A DNA stretch of 64,000 nucleotides, taken from Thinopyrum elongatum (Eukaryota; Streptophyta; Magnoliopsida; Poales; Poaceae). Below, piece by piece: positions 59,561 to 64,000 of this stretch (within the stretch, counting starts at the first letter, position 1; every line of letters starts with the position of its first letter). The position numbers and the translations under genes were made by a program. The stretch is taken from the NCBI GenBank assembly GCA_011799875.1, contig CM022299.1, positions 355,460,782 to 355,524,781 on the forward strand, written 5' to 3'. The notes under the pieces are model-generated. The model did no database searches. It was not told where the DNA came from and saw only the letters and a program-made list of their open reading frames with translations.

Positions 59561-61297
59561 TGTTGGAAATATGCCCTAGAGGCAATAATAAAATGGTTAT
59601 TATTATATTTCCTTGTTCATGATAATTGTCTGTTATTCATGCTATAATTGTGTTATCCGGAAATCGTAATACATGTGTGAATACATAGACCACAACATGT
59701 CCCTAGTAAGCCTCTAGTTGACTAGCTCGTTGATCAATAGATGGTTGCGGTTTCCTGACCATGGACATTGGATGTCATTGATAACAGGATCACATCATTA
59801 GGAGAATGATGTGATGGACAAGACCCAATCCTAAGCCTAGCACTAGATCGTGTAGTTCGTTTGCTAAAGCTTTTCCAATGTCAAGTAACTTTTCCTTAGA
59901 CCATGAGATTGTGCAACTCCCGGATACCGTAGGAGTGCTTTGGGTGCACCAAACGTCACAACGTAACTGGGTGGCTATAAAGGTGCACTACGGGTATCTC
60001 CGAAAGTATCTGTTGGGTTGGCACGAATCGAGACTGGGATTTGTCACTCCATGTAACGGAGAGGTACCTCTGGGCCCATTCGGTAGGACATCATCATAAT
60101 GAGCTCAATGTGATCAAGGAGTTGTTCACGGGATGATGTGTTACGGAAACGAGTAAAGAGACTTGCCGGTAACGAGATTGAACAAGGTATCGAGATACCG
60201 ACGATCGAATCTCGGGCAAGTATCGTACCGATAGACAAAGGGAATTGCGTACGGGATTGATTGAATCCTCGACATCGTGGTTCATCCGATGAGATCATCG
60301 AGGAGCATGTGGGAGCCAACATGGGTATCCAGATCCCGCTGTTGGTTATTGACCGGAGAGTCGTCTCGGTCATGTCTGCGTGTCTCCCGAACCCGTAGGG
60401 TCTACACACTTAAGGTTCGGTGACGCTAGGGTTATAGAGATATTAGTATGCGGTAACCCGAAGGTTGTTCGGAGGCTCGGATGAGATCCTGGACGTCACG
60501 AGGAGTTCCGGAATGGTCCGGAGGTAAAGATTTATATATGGGAAGTCCTATTTTGGCCACCGGAAAATGTTCGGGATTTTTCGGTATTGTACCGAGAAGG
60601 TTCTAGAAGGTTCCGGAGTGGGGCCCACCTGCATGGGGGGACCCACATGAACGTGGGTAGTGGGGGCAAGGCCCCACACCCCTAGTCAAGGCGCACCAAG
60701 ATTCCCCCTTAGAAGGAATAAGATCATATCCCGAAGGGATAAGACCAAGATCCCTAAAAAAGGGGGATAACAATCGGTGGGGAAGGGAAAGGATGGGATT
60801 TCTTTCCTTCCACCTTTGCCAACGCCCCAATGGACTTGGAGGGCAAGAAACCAGCCCCCTCCACCCCTATATATAGTGGGGAGGTGCATGGGAGAAACAG
60901 CTCAGCCCCTGGCGCCTCCCTCTCCCTCCCGTGACACCTCTTCCTCCTCCAGTAGCGCTTGGCGAAGCCCTGCTGAAATCCCGCTGCTTCCACCACCACA
61001 CCGTCGTGCTGCTGGATCTCCATCAACCTCTCCTCCCCCCTTGCTGGATCAAGAAGGAGGAGACGTCTCTGCTCCGTACGTGTGTTGAACGCGGAGGTGC
61101 CGTCCATTCGGCGCTCGGTCATCGGTGATTTGGATCACGACGAGTACGACTCCATCAACCCCGTTCTCTTGAACGCTTCTGCTCGCGATCTACAAGGGTA
61201 TGTAGATACACTCCCCTCTCACTCGTTGCTAGATGACTCCATAGATTGATCTTGGTGATGCGTAGAAAATTTTAAAATTCTGCTACGTTCCCCAACA
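59561..61297 (+). repeat. 5' LTR of the BARE/WIS/Angela-type element
   Basis: 1737 bp with the inverted ends TGTTGG and CCAACA. It contains promoter and early leader sequence. The frame at 60,044-60,409 (minus) and others in it are incidental. Confidence 0.9.
60868..60875 (+). promoter_or_regulatory. TATA box of the BARE-type LTR
   Basis: TATATATA in the context CCCCTATATATAGTGGGG, the position of the main promoter known in BARE-1 LTRs. Confidence 0.7.
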
Positions 61298-61298
61298 G

Positions 61299-61310
61299 TG
61301 GTATCAGAGC
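61299..61310 (+). other. Primer binding site, initiator tRNA-Met type
   Basis: TGGTATCAGAGC lies one base after the LTR end and is complementary to the 3' end of initiator tRNA-Met. Confidence 0.9.
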
Positions 61311-62582
61311 TAGGTCTATGCGTAGTATCTTGCACGAGTAGAACACAAAGTAGTTGTGGGCGTCGATTTGTCAATCTTCTTGCCGTTACTAGTCTTATCT
61401 TGATTCGGCGGCACTGTGGGATGAAGCGGCCCGGACCGACCTTACACGTACGCTTACGTGAGACAGGTTCCACCGACTGACATGCACTAGTTGCATAAGG
61501 TGGCTAGCGGGTGTCTGTCTCTCCCACTTTAGTCGGATCGGATTCGATGAACAGGGTCCTTATGAAGGGTAAATAGAAATTGGCATATCACGTTGTGGTT
61601 TTGGCGTAGGTAAGAAACGTTCTTGCTAGAAACCTATAGCAGCCACGTAAAAACTTGCAACAACAATTAGAGGATGTCTAACTTGTTTTTGCAGCAAGTG
61701 CTTTGTGATGTGATATGGCCAAAGGATGTGATGAATGATATATGTGATGTATGAGATGATCATGTTCTTGTAATAGGAATCACGACTTGCATGTCGATGA
61801 GTATGACAACCGGCAGGAGCCATAGGAGTTATCTTAATTTATTATATGACCTGCGTGTCATTGAAATTCGCCATGTAATTACTTTACTTTATTGCTAACC
61901 GTTAGCCGTAGTAGTAGAAGTAATAGTTGGCGAGACAACTTCATGAAGACACGATGATGGAGATCATGATGATGGAGATCATGGTGTCATGCCGGTGACG
62001 ATGATGATCATGGAGCCCCGAAGATGGAGATCAAAAGGAGCAAAGTGATAATGGCCATATCATGTCACTATTTTGATTGCATGAGATGTTTATCATGTTT
62101 TTGCATCTTATTTGCTTAGAACGACGGTAGCATATATAAGATGATCCCTTACTAAAATTTCAAGAAAGTGTTCCCCCTAACTGTGCACCGTTGCGAAGGT
62201 TCGTTGTTTCGAAGCACTACGTGTTGATCGGGTGTGATAGATTCTAACGTTCGAATACAACGGGTGTAAGCCAGATTTACACAGCAATACACTTAGGTTG
62301 ACTTGACGAGCCTAGCATGTACAGACATGGCCTCGGAACACAAGAGACCGAAAGGTCGAGCATGAGTCATATAGAAGATACGATCAACATGGGGATGTTC
62401 ACCGTTGATGACTAGTCCGTCTCACGTGATGATTGGACACGGCCTAGTCGATTCGGATCATGTAATCACTTAGATGACAAGAGGGATGTCTATCTGAGTG
62501 GGAGTTCATTACATAATTTGATTAGATGAACTTAATTGTCATGAACTTAGTCTAAATGTTACATATCTATCTTGTAGATCAA
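61311..62582 (+). other. Untranslated leader of the BARE-type element
   Basis: 1.27 kb before the gag start. It includes repeated ATGGAGATCATGATG-like phrases at 61,955-62,035, a known mark of this family. No protein-coding frame is evident. Packaging and dimerisation signals are expected here but cannot be pinpointed. Confidence 0.7.
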
Positions 62583-64000
62583 ATGGCCAACGCTAATGTT
62601 ACCCTCAACTTCAACGCGTTCCTAGAGAAAAACAAGCTGAAAGACGATGGTAGCAACTATGCGGACTGGGTCCGTAACCTGAGGATTATCCTCATAGCTG
62701 CCAAGAAATCATATGTCCTTGAAGCACCGTTAGGTGACCCACCTGCTCTCCCAGCACTGCCAGACGATTTGAACGTTTGGCAGACACGCACCGATGATTA
62801 CTCCTTCGTTCAGTGCGGCATGCTCTTCAGCTTAGAACCGGGGCTCCAAAAGCATTTTGAGCATCACGGAGCATATGAGATGTTCGAAGAGCTGAAAATG
62901 GTTTTCCAAGCTCATGCCCGGATCGAGAGATATGAAGTCTCCGATAATTTCTACAGCTGTAAGATGGAGGAAAATAGTTCTGTCAGCGAGCACATACTCA
63001 AAATGTCTGGGTTGCACAGCCGCTTGTCTCAGCTGGGAGTTAATCTCCCGGATGACGCGGTCGTTGACAGAATCCTTCAGTCGCTTCCACCTAGCTACAA
63101 GAGCTTCGTGATGAACTTCAACATGCAGGGGATGGAAAAGACCATTCCTGAGGTATATGCGATGCTGAAGTCAGCGGAGGCAGAGATCAGAAAGGAACAT
63201 CAAGTGTTGATGGTGAATAAAACCACTAAGTTCAAGAAGGGCAAGGGTAAGAAGAACTTCAAGAAGGACGGCAAGGGAGTTGCCGCGCCCGGTAGGCCAG
63301 CTGCCGGGAAGAAGTCGAAGAATGGACCCAAGCCTGAGACTGAGTGCTTTTATTGCAAGGGAAACGGTCACTGGAAGCGAAACTGCCCCAAGTACTTGGC
63401 GGACAAGAAGGCCGGCAATACCAAAGGTATATATGATATACATGTAATTGATGTGTACCTTACCAGCACTCGTAGTAGTTCCTGGGTATTTGATACCGGT
63501 GCGGTTGCTCATATTTGTAACTCAAAGCAGGAACTGCGGAATCAGCGTAGACTGGCAAAGGACGAGGTGACGATGCGCGTCGGGAATGGTTCCAAGGTCG
63601 ATGTGATCGCCGTCGGCACGCTACCTCTGCATCTACCTACGGGATTAGTTTTAAACCTCAATAATTGTTATTTAGTACCAGCTTTGAGCATGAACATTGT
63701 ATCTGGATCTCGCTTAATGCGAGATGGCTACTCATTTAAATCTGAGAATAATGGTTGTTCTATTTATATGAGAGATATGTTTTATGGTCATGCCCCGCTG
63801 GTGAATGGTTTATTTTTATTGAATCTCGAACATGATGTTACACATGTTTATAATGTGAATGCCAAGAAATGCAAGGTTGATAACGATAGTCCCACATACT
63901 TGTGGCACTGCCGCCTTGGTCATATTGGTGTTAAACGCATGAAGAAACTCCATGCAGATGGACTTTTGGAGTCTCTTGATTATGAATCATTTGACAGATG
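62583..64000 (+). CDS. Gag-pol of the BARE/WIS/Angela-type element, open, cut by window end
   Basis: The frame starts at ATG 62,583 (MANANVTLNFNAFLEKNKL) and has no stop in 472 codons. Residues 1-240 are the copia gag domain with DGSNYADWVRNLRIIL. A Lys-rich stretch precedes the CCHC zinc knuckle CFYCKGNGHWKRNC at residues 255-268. The protease active site is WVFDTGAVAHI, with Asp at residue 304. The gag pre-integrase segment LWHCRLGHIGVKRMKKLH lies just before the edge. The missing part should hold integrase, reverse transcriptase and RNase H. The start matches the usual gag start of the family and lies after the long leader. The element may still supply active proteins, but only the first third can be judged. 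Confidence 0.9.
   Translation, partial: MANANVTLNFNAFLEKNKLKDDGSNYADWVRNLRIILIAAKKSYVLEAPLGDPPALPALPDDLNVWQTRTDDYSFVQCGMLFSLEPGLQKHFEHHGAYEMFEELKMVFQAHARIERYEVSDNFYSCKMEENSSVSEHILKMSGLHSRLSQLGVNLPDDAVVDRILQSLPPSYKSFVMNFNMQGMEKTIPEVYAMLKSAEAEIRKEHQVLMVNKTTKFKKGKGKKNFKKDGKGVAAPGRPAAGKKSKNGPKPETECFYCKGNGHWKRNCPKYLADKKAGNTKGIYDIHVIDVYLTSTRSSSWVFDTGAVAHICNSKQELRNQRRLAKDEVTMRVGNGSKVDVIAVGTLPLHLPTGLVLNLNNCYLVPALSMNIVSGSRLMRDGYSFKSENNGCSIYMRDMFYGHAPLVNGLFLLNLEHDVTHVYNVNAKKCKVDNDSPTYLWHCRLGHIGVKRMKKLHADGLLESLDYESFDR

Larger units (their letters stand above)
59561..64000 (+). mobile_element. BARE/WIS/Angela-type copia retrotransposon, 5' part
   Basis: LTR 59,561-61,297, primer site, 1.27-kb leader and an open gag-pol running off the window. 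The LTR start TGTTGGAAATATGCCC and end TACGTTCCCCAACA are hallmark termini of this Triticeae family. The left flank TAAGG (59,556-59,560) should be repeated after the 3' LTR, outside this window. The undamaged coding frame suggests recent insertion. Confidence 0.9.

Noticed and set aside
1..64000. tRNA, rRNA or CRISPR features
   Set aside because: No cloverleaf-like gene, rRNA segment or spaced direct-repeat array was seen; tRNA-like matches are only retroelement primer sites.

Overview
The window looks like intergenic DNA from a large grass genome of the wheat/barley/rye group (Triticeae). It is almost entirely transposable elements, many nested inside one another, and I found no ordinary host gene, tRNA, rRNA or CRISPR array. 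The strongest taxonomic marker is the copia element starting at 59,561: its 1.74-kb LTR, leader and gag match the BARE/WIS/Angela family of Triticeae. A second marker is the TGATACGTCTCC LTR at 5,535, of the Sabrina type. Family names come from recognition of sequence, not from a database search.

Layout, left flank. 1-4,741 is the 3' end of a plus-strand gypsy-like element with a long LTR. 4,742-5,534 holds an unclassified LTR-like piece and a decayed LINE relic. 5,535 to about 10,380 is a 5' LTR plus internal part of a Sabrina-like gypsy element. About 10,380-10,692 and 57,550-59,560 are two halves of a minus-strand copia relic.

Layout, nest. The copia relic was split by a small PIF/Harbinger-like element (10,693-57,546, TTA duplication). 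That element was split by a minus-strand gag-only gypsy element with ~4-kb LTRs (11,296-57,307, GATGA duplication). Its left LTR was split by a very large Mutator-like element, MULE (14,339-49,482, imperfect 9-bp duplication). The MULE was split in turn by a Tat-like gypsy element (25,925-39,513, CTACT duplication). Each layer is supported by its own target-site duplication. 59,561 to the window end is a young BARE-type copia element inserted in the copia relic; its gag-pol frame is open to the edge.

The MULE is the most interesting part. Without the inner retrotransposon it is about 21.5 kb. It carries a plus-strand FAR1-type transposase gene (about 20.8-25.4 kb) and two minus-strand, multi-exon genes of the Ulp1-like protease family (A at 15.1-19.5 kb, C at 44.4-47.7 kb). 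An AT-rich array of about 4.7 kb built on GTGAACT lies between the converging 3' ends of the transposase and gene C. GC-rich hairpins sit at both ends. The transposase is broken. Gene A stays open in every exon I read but has Gln and Thr where the catalytic His and Cys should be. Gene C keeps His and Asp but has a frameshift and no visible Cys exon.

The Tat-like element has gag-pol on the minus strand and an antisense multi-exon gene on the plus strand. Nearly all its premature stops look like CAG-to-TAG changes, the pattern expected from deamination of methylated CHG cytosines.
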